Position numbers and translations under genes: made by a program
The notes under the pieces: model-generated
Told to the model about the DNA's origin: nothing
The model's input: the letters and a program-made list of their open reading frames with translations, nothing else
The model's database searches: none
NCBI GenBank assembly: GCA_964545895.1
Contig: CAZJHS010000077.1
Location: 1 to 13,561 of the forward strand
DNA: 13,561 bases
DNA from: UBA6183 sp964545895
GTDB lineage: Bacteria; Bacteroidota; Bacteroidia; UKL13-3
Direction of reading: 5' to 3'
Shown here: piece after piece, positions 6,309 through 13,334 of the stretch
Layout: each line of letters begins with the position of its first letter
Position numbering within the stretch: the first letter of the stretch is position 1

Positions 6309-6313
6309 AAATG

Positions 6314-6387
6314 TAGCGGGGAGCAGAATCGAACTGCCGACCTCAGGGTTATGAATCCTGCGCTCTAACCATCTGAGCTACCCCGCC
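6314..6387 (-). tRNA. tRNA with CAT anticodon, probably elongator tRNA-Met
   Basis: 74 nt on the minus strand fold as a full cloverleaf. The acceptor is GGCGGGG/CCCCGCT (G1-U72 wobble), with A73 and no encoded CCA. The D-stem is GCTC/GAGC, the anticodon loop TTCATAA (CAT), the variable loop AGGTC, and the T-arm GGCAG-TTCGATT-CTGCT. The anticodon stem CAGGA/CCCTG has an A31-C39 mismatch next to the loop. CAT can mean elongator Met, initiator Met or lysidine-modified Ile. The paired 1-72 position and the lack of three stacked G-C pairs in the anticodon stem argue against the initiator. Overall similarity to Bacteroidota elongator tRNA-Met, from memory, favours Met, but Ile2 is not excluded. It has its own promoter and terminator. 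Confidence 0.9.
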
Positions 6388-6404
6388 ATTACTTGTTCGG
6401 GGTG

Positions 6405-6412
6405 CAAATGTA
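6405..6412 (-). promoter_or_regulatory. -7 box of the tRNA gene
   Basis: Minus strand TACATTTG, an exact TAnnTTTG, ending 17 nt before the tRNA 5' end. No clear TTG at the -33 distance. Confidence 0.65.
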
Positions 6413-6494
6413 TATAAAAATAAATTATTTGTATATTTTTGTACGAAATAATTTACTTCGTTTCTCATTATCAATAGGCAAATTTTTTGGTGTG

Positions 6495-6549
6495 TGTTAT
6501 ACTGTACATTAACAAGGGTAGTTGTGTACAATATTAACATGTTATACAC
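6495..6549 (+). promoter_or_regulatory. Cluster of short repeats upstream of the lysozyme gene, possible operator
   Basis: TGTTATAC occurs at 6495-6502 and 6540-6547. TGTACATTAACA (6503-6514) is echoed by TGTACAATATTAACA (6525-6539), with TGTACA copies spaced 22 nt, about two helical turns. TAACATGTTA (6535-6544) is a perfect palindrome. The cluster lies just upstream of the predicted -7 box at 6557. It may bind a regulator; no known factor is recognised. From 6413 to 6494 I see only AT-rich sequence. Confidence 0.4.
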
Positions 6550-6556
6550 ATTTCAA

Positions 6557-6564
6557 TATTTTTG
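6557..6564 (+). promoter_or_regulatory. -7 box of the GH25 lysozyme gene
   Basis: TATTTTTG matches TAnnTTTG and lies 32 nt before ATG 6597. There is no good -33 TTG, which fits a promoter needing an activator. It also argues that upstream in-frame ATGs (6522, 6540) are not used. Confidence 0.5.
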
Positions 6565-6596
6565 CTTTTTGTATATTCGAACAAAGATTTTTAAAC

Positions 6597-7376
6597 ATGA
6601 AGAGAACCAAAAAAATAGTATTAGGGTCTTTAGCAGCAATTGCTGTTGGTGCTTCATCATTATTGTTGTTAAGCAATGGCGGTGTTAAAGGAATAGCAAC
6701 TGCTGTTAGCTTCACCTCTCCATCTTATCCTACATTTGGCATTGATTTGCCAGGTGAGTATGAATTGCATGGTATTGACGTATCGCGCCACCAACGTAAT
6801 ATTGATTGGGAAGCGGTAAGCAAAATGAAACATCGTGATGTTTCAATACAATTTGCATTTATTAAAGCAAGCGAAGGACGCACTGTTGTAGACGACTATT
6901 TTAAATCAAACTGGCGTGAGTGTAAAGATGCTGGTATTATGCGTGGTGCTTACCACTTTTACCGCCCACATTTAACGGCCGAAGAACAAATGCGTTTGTT
7001 TATTAAAATGGTTCCAACGCTTGAAAAAGGTGATTTAGCTCCAGTGCTTGATATTGAAATGTATGGTGGAGGAAGCCGCGAGGTACTTAAAAAAGGCTTG
7101 AAAAAATGGTTGGTATTAGCCGAAAAACATTACGGTGTAACGCCAATTATTTATACTAATTATGGCTTTTACAAGCACATGTTAACGGGTAAAGAGTTTA
7201 AAAAATATCCATTGTGGATTGCACATTACCGCACGCCTGATTTAAATGATAAATTAACTGGCTGGCATTTTTGGCAACATAGCGATAGAGGCCGTGTAAA
7301 TGGTATACGTGGCGGTGTTGACTTCAATGTGTTTAATGGTGATGTTGAAGATTTAAGAAAATTCTGTAAAAAATAA
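6597..7376 (+). CDS. Glycoside hydrolase family 25 lysozyme (N,O-acetylmuramidase-like), exported or membrane-anchored
   Basis: 259 residues from ATG 6597. The frame is open further upstream, but that part reads unlike protein and covers the predicted promoter. The N-terminus KRTKKIVLGSLAAIAVGASSLLLL is a signal/anchor helix. The GH25 barrel begins at HGIDVSRHQ (Asp61) and continues with FAFIKASEG (~87-94), GAYHFYRP, APVLDIEMYGG (Asp152 and catalytic Glu154), PIIYTNYGFY, LWIAHYR, WHFWQHSD and VDFNVFNG (Asp242). These are the classical GH25 strand motifs with the DxE catalytic pair intact. GH25 enzymes cleave the MurNAc-GlcNAc bond of peptidoglycan. With no phage genes nearby, cell-wall remodelling or attack on other cells is likelier than phage lysis, but this is inference. 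It is monocistronic and ends in a strong terminator. Confidence 0.92.
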   Translation: MKRTKKIVLGSLAAIAVGASSLLLLSNGGVKGIATAVSFTSPSYPTFGIDLPGEYELHGIDVSRHQRNIDWEAVSKMKHRDVSIQFAFIKASEGRTVVDDYFKSNWRECKDAGIMRGAYHFYRPHLTAEEQMRLFIKMVPTLEKGDLAPVLDIEMYGGGSREVLKKGLKKWLVLAEKHYGVTPIIYTNYGFYKHMLTGKEFKKYPLWIAHYRTPDLNDKLTGWHFWQHSDRGRVNGIRGGVDFNVFNGDVEDLRKFCKK

Positions 7377-7400
7377 ATACAACACCAGTTGTGTAAAACA

Positions 7401-7439
7401 AAAAAAGCCGTCCCGAATTTATTTCGGGACGGCTTTTTT
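7401..7439. terminator. Bidirectional intrinsic terminator between the lysozyme gene and pdxA
   Basis: Perfect 17-bp inverted repeat: AAAAAAGCCGTCCCGAA (7401-7417), loop TTTAT, TTCGGGACGGCTTTTTT (7423-7439). The A- and T-runs allow function in both directions between the convergent genes. The right arm recurs in the rpmA terminator. Confidence 0.92.
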
Positions 7440-7456
7440 ATTGGGTTTAAGTATGC

Positions 7457-8524
7457 TTAAAAATCAATTCTAAAGCGTTCTTTTTTGTGTTGTGTAAATG
7501 GTAAAGCCACTTCACTTAATGCAAAGTTTTCATTGCGGGTTCTTACCAAATCAATGGCGGTGTAAAGTGCGTTTCTAAAGCTGCTTTCATCTGCAATGTT
7601 TTTGCCCGCAATATCATACGCAGTTCCGTGATCAGGGCTAGTACGTATAAAGCTTAAACCTGCAGTAAAATTAACTCCATTTTCAAACCCTAAGAATTTA
7701 AATGGAATCAATCCTTGATCGTGATACATGGCTAATACGGCATCAAATTTTTGAAACTGACGAGCCCCAAAAAATCCATCGGCCGGATATGGTCCGTAAG
7801 CCAATAAGCCTTGATCTTGTGCTTTGGCACACGCTACTGCAATAATATCTTTGTCTTCGTTGCCAAGTAAACCGCCATCGCCTGCATGTGGATTTAAACC
7901 AAGTACAGCAATTTTAGGTTTGTTTATGCTAAAGTCTTTTTGAAGACTTTGCTGCATAGTTTTTAGCTTGCGTATAATGCCATCAACACTAATTTTAGAT
8001 GCTACCTCTTTTAAAGGAACATGCCCAGTTACTAAGCCTACTTTCAAGTCATCGCAAATAAGCATCATCAAATAATCATTGGCTTTATCTTGCTGGGCTA
8101 AATACTCGGTGTGGCCTGTAAATGCCAACGAATCGGTATTTACATTGTGTTTGTTAAGTGGTGCAGTTACTAAAGCATGTATTTTACCTTCTTTTAAATC
8201 GCGGGTTGCTGCTTCTAAACTTTTAAATGCATAAAGCCCACTAGTGGTGGTTGCTTCTCCCGGTTTAATTTCAACTTCATCATCCCAGCACACTAAAATA
8301 TTTGATTTTTTTACATGTACTTGGTCAATGCTTTTAATAATATGTAAATTAAAATCAGGGTGATTAAGTGCTTTTTTCCAATACGAAATAATTTTAGGCG
8401 AGCCATAAACAACGGGTGTACAAAAATCGGCCACGCGCGAGTCGAGTAATGTCTTAATAACTACTTCGGGGCCAATGCCATTTACATCGCCAAGGGAAAT
8501 ACCAATAATGGGTAATTTGCTCAT
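7457..8524 (-). CDS. pdxA: 4-hydroxythreonine-4-phosphate dehydrogenase
   Basis: 355 residues. PdxA oxidises and decarboxylates 4-phosphohydroxy-L-threonine with NAD, giving 3-amino-1-hydroxyacetone 1-phosphate for the DXP-dependent route to pyridoxal phosphate. Motifs in order: GISLGDVNGIGPEV (8-21), VTAPLNKHNVN (119-129), FTGHTEYLA (substrate-binding His138/Thr139), VTGHVPL (His168), LNPHAGDGG (His213), AMYHDQGLIPFKF (His268) and TSPDHGTAYDIAGK. The three metal-binding His match the E. coli enzyme's (166, 211, 266) in order and spacing. It lies 29 nt downstream of pepA and is probably co-transcribed with it. In several Bacteroidota, as I recall, pdxA neighbours rsmA; here rsmA is divergent from pepA next door. 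Confidence 0.95.
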   Translation of the reverse strand: MSKLPIIGISLGDVNGIGPEVVIKTLLDSRVADFCTPVVYGSPKIISYWKKALNHPDFNLHIIKSIDQVHVKKSNILVCWDDEVEIKPGEATTTSGLYAFKSLEAATRDLKEGKIHALVTAPLNKHNVNTDSLAFTGHTEYLAQQDKANDYLMMLICDDLKVGLVTGHVPLKEVASKISVDGIIRKLKTMQQSLQKDFSINKPKIAVLGLNPHAGDGGLLGNEDKDIIAVACAKAQDQGLLAYGPYPADGFFGARQFQKFDAVLAMYHDQGLIPFKFLGFENGVNFTAGLSFIRTSPDHGTAYDIAGKNIADESSFRNALYTAIDLVRTRNENFALSEVALPFTQHKKERFRIDF

Positions 8525-8538
8525 GCTATTTAAATTAT

Positions 8539-8552
8539 ACTTGCAAGCAAGT
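8539..8552. repeat. Short palindrome in the pepA-pdxA gap
   Basis: ACTTGC-AA-GCAAGT, perfect 6-bp arms, 14 nt upstream of the pdxA ATG. Too short and without a T-run to be a convincing terminator. It could influence expression of pdxA relative to pepA, or be chance. Confidence 0.3.
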
Positions 8553-8553
8553 G

Positions 8554-9996
8554 TTAGTTTTTACTAATTCCTTTTAAAAAATCAAACATTAAACGTACAC
8601 CAACACCAGTTCCGTTTTTAGGGCGGTAACTGTCTGATGAGTTAATGTATGCAGGTCCGGCAATATCAAAATGCATCCAAGGGTAGTTAACGTATTTCTC
8701 TAAAAATTTACCCGCGGTAATTGCACCAGCTACCGGTCCGCCAATGTTTTTCATGTCGGCAATATCGCTTTTTATTAGCTTAGCATAGTCATCCCAAAAC
8801 GGAAATTCTACTAAGCGCTCGTGTACTTGGTTGCCACTTAGTTTTAAATTAAGTTTTGTAGCTTCATCGGCAGTACCCATGCAAACAATTCCATTTGGAC
8901 CTATTGCTGCTGCTGCTGCACCAGTTAATGTTGCAAAATCAAGCACTAATGCTGGGTTATATTTTTTAGCGTACGACAAAGCATCGGCCAAAAGCATGCG
9001 GCCTTCGGCATCAGCATTTAGCATTTCTACCGTTTGTCCATCATACATTTTAATTACATCACCTGGGGCGTAAGCATTTTGGCCCGGACGGTTATCTGTT
9101 GCTGGAACCAAGCCTATTACATGTACATTTAAACCTGCTTTTGCTACCGCGTACATGGTTGCAGCCACCATTGCACCTCCTGCCATATCACATTTCATTG
9201 AATCCATGCTATTGGCTGTAGGTTTTAAACTTAATCCTCCGGTATCATAAACCACACCTTTGCCTACCAATACAATAGGTTTTTTATTGCTAGCTTTTTT
9301 AGGTTTATACTCCATAATGGTAAAAGTAGGAGGGGTAATACTTCCTAAATTTACGGCCAATAAGCCACCCATTTTTAAGGCCTCTAATTGTTTTTTATTC
9401 AATACTTCAACTTTAAACGAAGCTTTTTTGCCCAATGTTTGCATTTCCTTAGCAAAGGTCACTGCATTTAAGGTGCTTTGAGGTTCGTTTACTAAATCGC
9501 GTGCAATAAATACCGACTCAACCAATACAGCCAATTGGCTTACTTCTGTTTTATTAAGCTTGCTTGATATTAAATTAATGGTTGATAAACTGTTTTTATC
9601 TTGCTCGCTTTTATACTTTATAAATTGATAGTTACTTAAAGCACAACCTTCGGCAAAGGCTAATAGCATTTCCTGATTTTCGCTTAAGCAAACCACATCA
9701 ACACTAGTTTGTTTATGAGCGTTTAAAATGCCACAAACTTTACTACCCACTGCTCTTAGGTTTTCTAATTGTTTGGGGTCGGTAGTGTCTGTTAAGTCAG
9801 TATCAATTTGTATAAAAACTAATCGTGTAAATTGGTTAACGGTAACAAAAGTTTCCTTTTCGGTAATCTTTTTCTTTACGTAATCAATTTCTTTTTTGTC
9901 TAGTCCTAATGTTTTCCAATCGGTTTTAGCACCTGCTAAATATAGGGTTGACGCGTTTATAGCGGCTTTGTTTTTTACGTTTATTGTTACTTGCAT
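8554..9996 (-). CDS. pepA: Leucyl aminopeptidase, M17 family
   Basis: 480 residues from ATG 9996. M17 enzymes are hexameric two-metal aminopeptidases that trim N-terminal residues of peptides in the cytoplasm. The catalytic C-terminal domain has VGKGVVYDTGGLSLKP (Lys246, Asp251, Lys258), SMKCDMAGGA (Asp270) and NADAEGRMLLADAL (Asp329, Glu331, Arg333). These are all the expected metal ligands and both catalytic residues. Residues 1-160 form the more variable N-terminal domain; ARDLVNEPQSTLNA (165-178) is the usual junction motif. The frame extends upstream to 10044, but the promoter's -7 box lies there and MQVTINV is a normal start, so ATG 9996 was chosen. It is the first gene of a probable pepA-pdxA operon. 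Confidence 0.95.
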   Translation of the reverse strand: MQVTINVKNKAAINASTLYLAGAKTDWKTLGLDKKEIDYVKKKITEKETFVTVNQFTRLVFIQIDTDLTDTTDPKQLENLRAVGSKVCGILNAHKQTSVDVVCLSENQEMLLAFAEGCALSNYQFIKYKSEQDKNSLSTINLISSKLNKTEVSQLAVLVESVFIARDLVNEPQSTLNAVTFAKEMQTLGKKASFKVEVLNKKQLEALKMGGLLAVNLGSITPPTFTIMEYKPKKASNKKPIVLVGKGVVYDTGGLSLKPTANSMDSMKCDMAGGAMVAATMYAVAKAGLNVHVIGLVPATDNRPGQNAYAPGDVIKMYDGQTVEMLNADAEGRMLLADALSYAKKYNPALVLDFATLTGAAAAAIGPNGIVCMGTADEATKLNLKLSGNQVHERLVEFPFWDDYAKLIKSDIADMKNIGGPVAGAITAGKFLEKYVNYPWMHFDIAGPAYINSSDSYRPKNGTGVGVRLMFDFLKGISKN

Positions 9997-10016
9997 GATT
10001 TTGTTTTGAGTGGAGG

Positions 10017-10045
10017 CAAATCTATAAAAAAAACTCACACACAAA
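10017..10045 (-). promoter_or_regulatory. Promoter of pepA-pdxA
   Basis: Minus strand: TTTG (10045-10042), 17-nt spacer, TAGATTTG (10024-10017), an exact TAnnTTTG. It gives a leader of about 15 nt to ATG 9996. Confidence 0.65.
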
Positions 10046-10085
10046 TAAGGTCGGATAAATGAGTAAAATTTGTTCTATTTGCAGC

Positions 10086-10880
10086 ATGATGCATCAGAAC
10101 GTAAAGGCTAAAAAACATTTGGGCCAACATTTTTTAAATGACGAGCAAATTGCTTTAAAAATTGTTGATTCGCTTGTGGATGTTTGTAACGCTCCTACTG
10201 TTTTAGAAATAGGGCCAGGTATGGGTGTACTTACTAAATACTTATTGCAAAAAGAGTTTAGTTTATATGCCATTGATGTAGACGGAGAATCGGTAGCATA
10301 TCTAAAAAAACACTATCCAGCTTTAGAAGAGCGTGTGCTGTTAGCCGATTTTTTACAAATGAATATTCCTGCTACATTTAATACGCAGTTGGCCATTATT
10401 GGTAACTTTCCTTACAACATATCAAGCCAAATAGTTTTTAAAATTTTAGAAAACAAAGAGCTTATTCCTTGCATGGCAGGTATGTTTCAGAAAGAAGTTG
10501 CCGAACGTATTTGTGCGGGGCCGGGTGGCAAAGAATACGGAATACTTAGTGTACTTACCCAAGCATATTATAACCTTGAATATTTATTTACCGTACCCGA
10601 ACATGTTTTTACTCCACCACCAAAAGTAAAATCAGGAGTAATGCGCATGGTACGAAAAGAAGTTGCTCCTGATATAAATGAAAAAATGCTTTACAGGGTA
10701 GTGAAAGCCGCGTTTAATCAACGCAGAAAAAAACTACGCAATGCAATATCGCAGTTTGGTATTAGTGACGAAATTTTGCAGCCATCTGGCTATGCCGATA
10801 AACGAGCCGAACAACTTAGTGTTACCGATTTTATAAATCTAACCAATTTAGTGATAGCGTATGGAAACACCAATAATTGA
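10086..10880 (+). CDS. rsmA: 16S rRNA (adenine(1518)-N6/adenine(1519)-N6)-dimethyltransferase
   Basis: 264 residues from the tandem ATGATG at 10086. RsmA/KsgA dimethylates A1518 and A1519 in helix 45 of 16S rRNA late in 30S assembly, using S-adenosylmethionine. Motifs: KAKKHLGQHFLND at the N-terminus, VLEIGPGMGVLT (SAM motif I), AIDVDGESVAYLKKHY (motif II), VLLADFLQM (motif III), GNFPYNISSQIVFK (motif IV, NFPY where NLPY is usual), and a helical C-terminal domain with AFNQRRKKLRNAI. The frame could start at ATG 10059, but homologues begin only a few residues before KAKKHLGQHF. A -7-like TCTATTTG also ends 4 nt before ATG 10086. The end overlaps mgtE by 20 nt, so the two genes are probably coupled. 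Confidence 0.95.
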   Translation: MMHQNVKAKKHLGQHFLNDEQIALKIVDSLVDVCNAPTVLEIGPGMGVLTKYLLQKEFSLYAIDVDGESVAYLKKHYPALEERVLLADFLQMNIPATFNTQLAIIGNFPYNISSQIVFKILENKELIPCMAGMFQKEVAERICAGPGGKEYGILSVLTQAYYNLEYLFTVPEHVFTPPPKVKSGVMRMVRKEVAPDINEKMLYRVVKAAFNQRRKKLRNAISQFGISDEILQPSGYADKRAEQLSVTDFINLTNLVIAYGNTNN

Positions 10881-12222
10881 TGCCGGTTTTATAAAACAAA
10901 TAAAGCAACTTATTGCTAACGAGTTGTTGGATGATTTGCGTGGACAGCTAGCGCATATTTATGCGCAAGATGTGGCCGATTTGTTGGATAAATTAGATAC
11001 CAACGAAGCACGTCAAATTATGCTATGCATTGATGCAGAAAAGGCAGTGAAGGTGCTTATTGAGTTGGATGAAGATGTGCGCATTAATTTTTTAGCCACC
11101 TACAACCCAAACGAAATTGCCACCACCTTTGTGCAATTTATGGATAGTGATGATGCTGCTTATGTACTCAATCATTTGCCTATTAAAGAACAAGAAGAAG
11201 TAATTTCTCAATTAACAGATATAGAATTTGCATCAAACTTATTATCGTTAATGAGCTACGAAGAATACACTGCAGGTAGCTTAATGGCGGTAGAGCTGGT
11301 AAAAGCAAATGCCCAGTGGACAGTAGCACAATGTATTGATGAAATTAGGCGTCAGGCCGAAAATGTAGACTCAATTTATGTGGTTTATGTTACCGATGAT
11401 TTTGAAAGATTGGTAGGGTTGATTACCCTTAAAAATTTAATTTTATCAGAACCATCAGCCTTGTTAAAAGATGTTTCTAATAAAGAAGTGATTTCGGTAT
11501 CAACCTCAACCGATAGCGAAGCCATTGCTAATATTTTTGAAAAGTACGATTTGGTGGTTTTACCGGTTGTAAATGCACTTGGTCAGCTTGTAGGCCGTAT
11601 TACGGTTGATGATGTGGTAGAGGTGATAAAGGAAGAAGCTAATGAGGATTACCAATTAATGTCGGGTATTACCGAAAACGTAGATTCAACCGATAAGGTT
11701 TGGATTTTATCGCGTGCACGTTTGCCTTGGTTACTTATAGGTTTATTGGGTGGTATTGGATCTTCTCGTTTTATTGAGATTTATGAAGATACCTTAAAAA
11801 TACACCCCGAAATGGCTTTTTTTATGCCACTTATTGCGGCTATGGGCGGTAATGTAGGGGTGCAATCATCGGCAATTGTGGTGCAAGGTTTGGCCAACGA
11901 TACTTTGGGTACTCAAAATATATTATCAAAAATTTTAAAAGAGTTACGTGTTGCCTTGCTAAACGGTATTATTTGCTCGGCTTTATTGTTAGGGTATAAT
12001 TTCTTGTTTTCAAACTCGTACGATTTAAGTGTTACAGTTAGTGTGGCCCTATTTAGTGTAATCATATTTGCATCAGTGCTAGGTACGTTTATACCCATGC
12101 TTTTGCATAAAATGAAAATTGACCCTGCAATTGCCACCGGACCGTTTATCACAACAACCAACGATTTATTAGGTTTGGCTATTTACTTTACAGTTGGGCG
12201 TTTGCTGTATTCAGGGCATTAG
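10861..12222 (+). CDS. mgtE: Magnesium transporter MgtE
   Basis: 453 residues, full family length. The layout is an N-terminal helical Mg2+-sensing domain (~1-130, with DLLDKLDTNEARQIM and HLPIKEQEEVI), two CBS domains (~137-260, including LVGLITLKNLIL and LVGRITVDDVVEVI), a connecting plug helix (~260-282) and five membrane helices (~288-450). The transporter core has MAAMGGNVGVQSS-type sequence (328-337) and DPAIATGPFITTTNDLLG. Asp435 there corresponds by alignment from memory to the pore Asp432 of Thermus MgtE. The cytosolic domains close the channel when internal Mg2+ is high. The start codon lies inside rsmA (20-nt overlap). I see no Mg2+ riboswitch, consistent with an internal gene of an operon. 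Coupling to ribosome maturation through Mg2+ is only a thought. Confidence 0.96.
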   Translation: METPIIDAGFIKQIKQLIANELLDDLRGQLAHIYAQDVADLLDKLDTNEARQIMLCIDAEKAVKVLIELDEDVRINFLATYNPNEIATTFVQFMDSDDAAYVLNHLPIKEQEEVISQLTDIEFASNLLSLMSYEEYTAGSLMAVELVKANAQWTVAQCIDEIRRQAENVDSIYVVYVTDDFERLVGLITLKNLILSEPSALLKDVSNKEVISVSTSTDSEAIANIFEKYDLVVLPVVNALGQLVGRITVDDVVEVIKEEANEDYQLMSGITENVDSTDKVWILSRARLPWLLIGLLGGIGSSRFIEIYEDTLKIHPEMAFFMPLIAAMGGNVGVQSSAIVVQGLANDTLGTQNILSKILKELRVALLNGIICSALLLGYNFLFSNSYDLSVTVSVALFSVIIFASVLGTFIPMLLHKMKIDPAIATGPFITTTNDLLGLAIYFTVGRLLYSGH

Positions 12223-12255
12223 TTTTATGTATAGTGCAACCATTTATAAAAAAAT

Positions 12256-12274
12256 AATTACTTATAAAGTAATT
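12256..12274. promoter_or_regulatory. Palindrome upstream of the hydroxyacid dehydrogenase gene
   Basis: AATTACTT-ATA-AAGTAATT, perfect 8-bp arms, ending 14 nt before ATG 12289. It has no T-run, so it is not a standard terminator for mgtE. It could be an operator or leader hairpin, but in AT-rich DNA chance is possible. No TAnnTTTG box is present in this 66-nt gap. Confidence 0.4.
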
Positions 12275-12288
12275 GCGTAAGTATTTAA

Positions 12289-13239
12289 ATGAGCAAGCAA
12301 GTTTTAATTATTGATGATGTGCATGAGATGCTTACCAATGGGTTAACGCAATTGGGTTATGAAGTAATTTATAAACCAACCGCTACCCGAAGCGATCTTT
12401 TACAATTGATTTCAAGCGCAACTGGTTTAGTAGTGCGTACCAAAACAAAAATTGATGCTGAAGTTATTCAACAATCAACCCAACTCCAGTTTATTGCAAG
12501 GGCAGGAGCAGGACTTGATAATATAGATGAAAAAGCTGCAGCAAAAAAAGGTATACACGTTTTTAATGCTGGTGAGGCCAACGCTGATGCGGTAGGAGAA
12601 CACACCTTGGGCATGATGTTGAGTTTGTTTGCCAAACTAAACAAAGCCGACCAAGAAGTTCGCCAAGCCATTTGGAACCGCGAGGATAATCGTGGTGAAG
12701 AGCTAAGCGGTAAAACAGTAGCCATTATTGGTTACGGTAATACGGGTAAAGCGGTTGCTAAAAAATTAAGTGGGTTTGATGTAACCGTATTGGCTTACGA
12801 TAAATATTTATCAAATTATACCGATAAATATGCAAAGCAAGCTAGCATGGATGAAGTGTTTGCCCAAGCAGATGTGTTAACATTACATGTTCCGCTTACG
12901 GCAGAAACTAAGCACTTAATTAATGCAAATTATTTAAACCAATTTGTCAAACCTTTGTACGTATTAAACCTGTGCAGGGGAGAAGTAGTAAATACTAATC
13001 ATTTGGCTGATGCATTGGAAGCAGGTAAAGTAAAAGGCGTTGCACTTGATGTTTTAGAAAATGAAAAACTAAAAACAATGAACGAGCAAGAAAAAAAATG
13101 GTTTGCACGGATAATTGGTAATTATCGAACGGTGCTATCTCCGCACGTTGCCGGATGGACAAATGAGTCATATTACAAGATTTCGGCCGTGTTGTTGAAA
13201 AAAATACAAGACTTAAATTTAAACGAGTCAGTAAGTTAG
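12289..13239 (+). CDS. D-2-hydroxyacid dehydrogenase, phosphoglycerate-dehydrogenase-like, without ACT domain
   Basis: 316 residues. It has the two-domain fold of NAD-dependent D-2-hydroxyacid dehydrogenases. The N-terminal substrate-domain part has LVVRTKTKI and FIARAGAGLDNID. The Rossmann motif is IIGYGNTGKAVA (Gly148-x-Gly150-x-x-Gly153), with Asp171 at the end of the second strand favouring NAD over NADP. The catalytic triad is intact: Arg230 in LCRGEVVN, Glu257 in LDVLENEK and His286 in SPHVAGW. It resembles the short SerA-like enzymes of Bacteroidota, which lack the C-terminal ACT/regulatory domain of E. coli SerA. 3-Phosphoglycerate oxidation for serine synthesis is therefore possible but not proven, since no serC or serB is nearby. 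It follows mgtE after 66 nt with no obvious terminator, so read-through is likely. Confidence 0.88.
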   Translation: MSKQVLIIDDVHEMLTNGLTQLGYEVIYKPTATRSDLLQLISSATGLVVRTKTKIDAEVIQQSTQLQFIARAGAGLDNIDEKAAAKKGIHVFNAGEANADAVGEHTLGMMLSLFAKLNKADQEVRQAIWNREDNRGEELSGKTVAIIGYGNTGKAVAKKLSGFDVTVLAYDKYLSNYTDKYAKQASMDEVFAQADVLTLHVPLTAETKHLINANYLNQFVKPLYVLNLCRGEVVNTNHLADALEAGKVKGVALDVLENEKLKTMNEQEKKWFARIIGNYRTVLSPHVAGWTNESYYKISAVLLKKIQDLNLNESVS

Positions 13240-13260
13240 CAAAACGTTAATAACTATGGT

Positions 13261-13279
13261 TTTGATTAATTAAATCAAA
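13261..13279. repeat. AT-rich inverted repeat after the dehydrogenase gene
   Basis: TTTGATT-AATTA-AATCAAA, perfect 7-bp arms, 21 nt after the stop. Too weak for a sure terminator. Just after it CCGTTAATTTACGG (13282-13295) is a near-palindrome that contains a -7-like TTAATTTA, 20 nt after a TTG (13262-13264). This may be the promoter of the next gene. Confidence 0.35.
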
Positions 13280-13334
13280 TTCCGTTAATTTACGGACTTG
13301 TAGAAATACCCAAAAACTGAAAAATTATTAATTA

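Noticed and set aside
6349..6549. A 66-codon minus-strand reading frame ending in GGVAQMVRAQDS
   Set aside because: It runs into the tRNA gene; that C-terminal peptide is the well-known false translation of a tRNA 5' half.
6522..6596. N-terminal extension of the lysozyme frame from ATG 6522
   Set aside because: The extra residues are unlike a signal peptide and cover the predicted -7 box; ATG 6597 gives a proper signal/anchor start.
6597..7376. GH25 lysozyme as a phage endolysin
   Set aside because: It has a signal/anchor segment, its own promoter and terminator, and no phage neighbours.
8831..9073. An 80-codon plus-strand frame
   Set aside because: Entirely antisense to the conserved M17 active-site region of pepA; no promoter or family resemblance.
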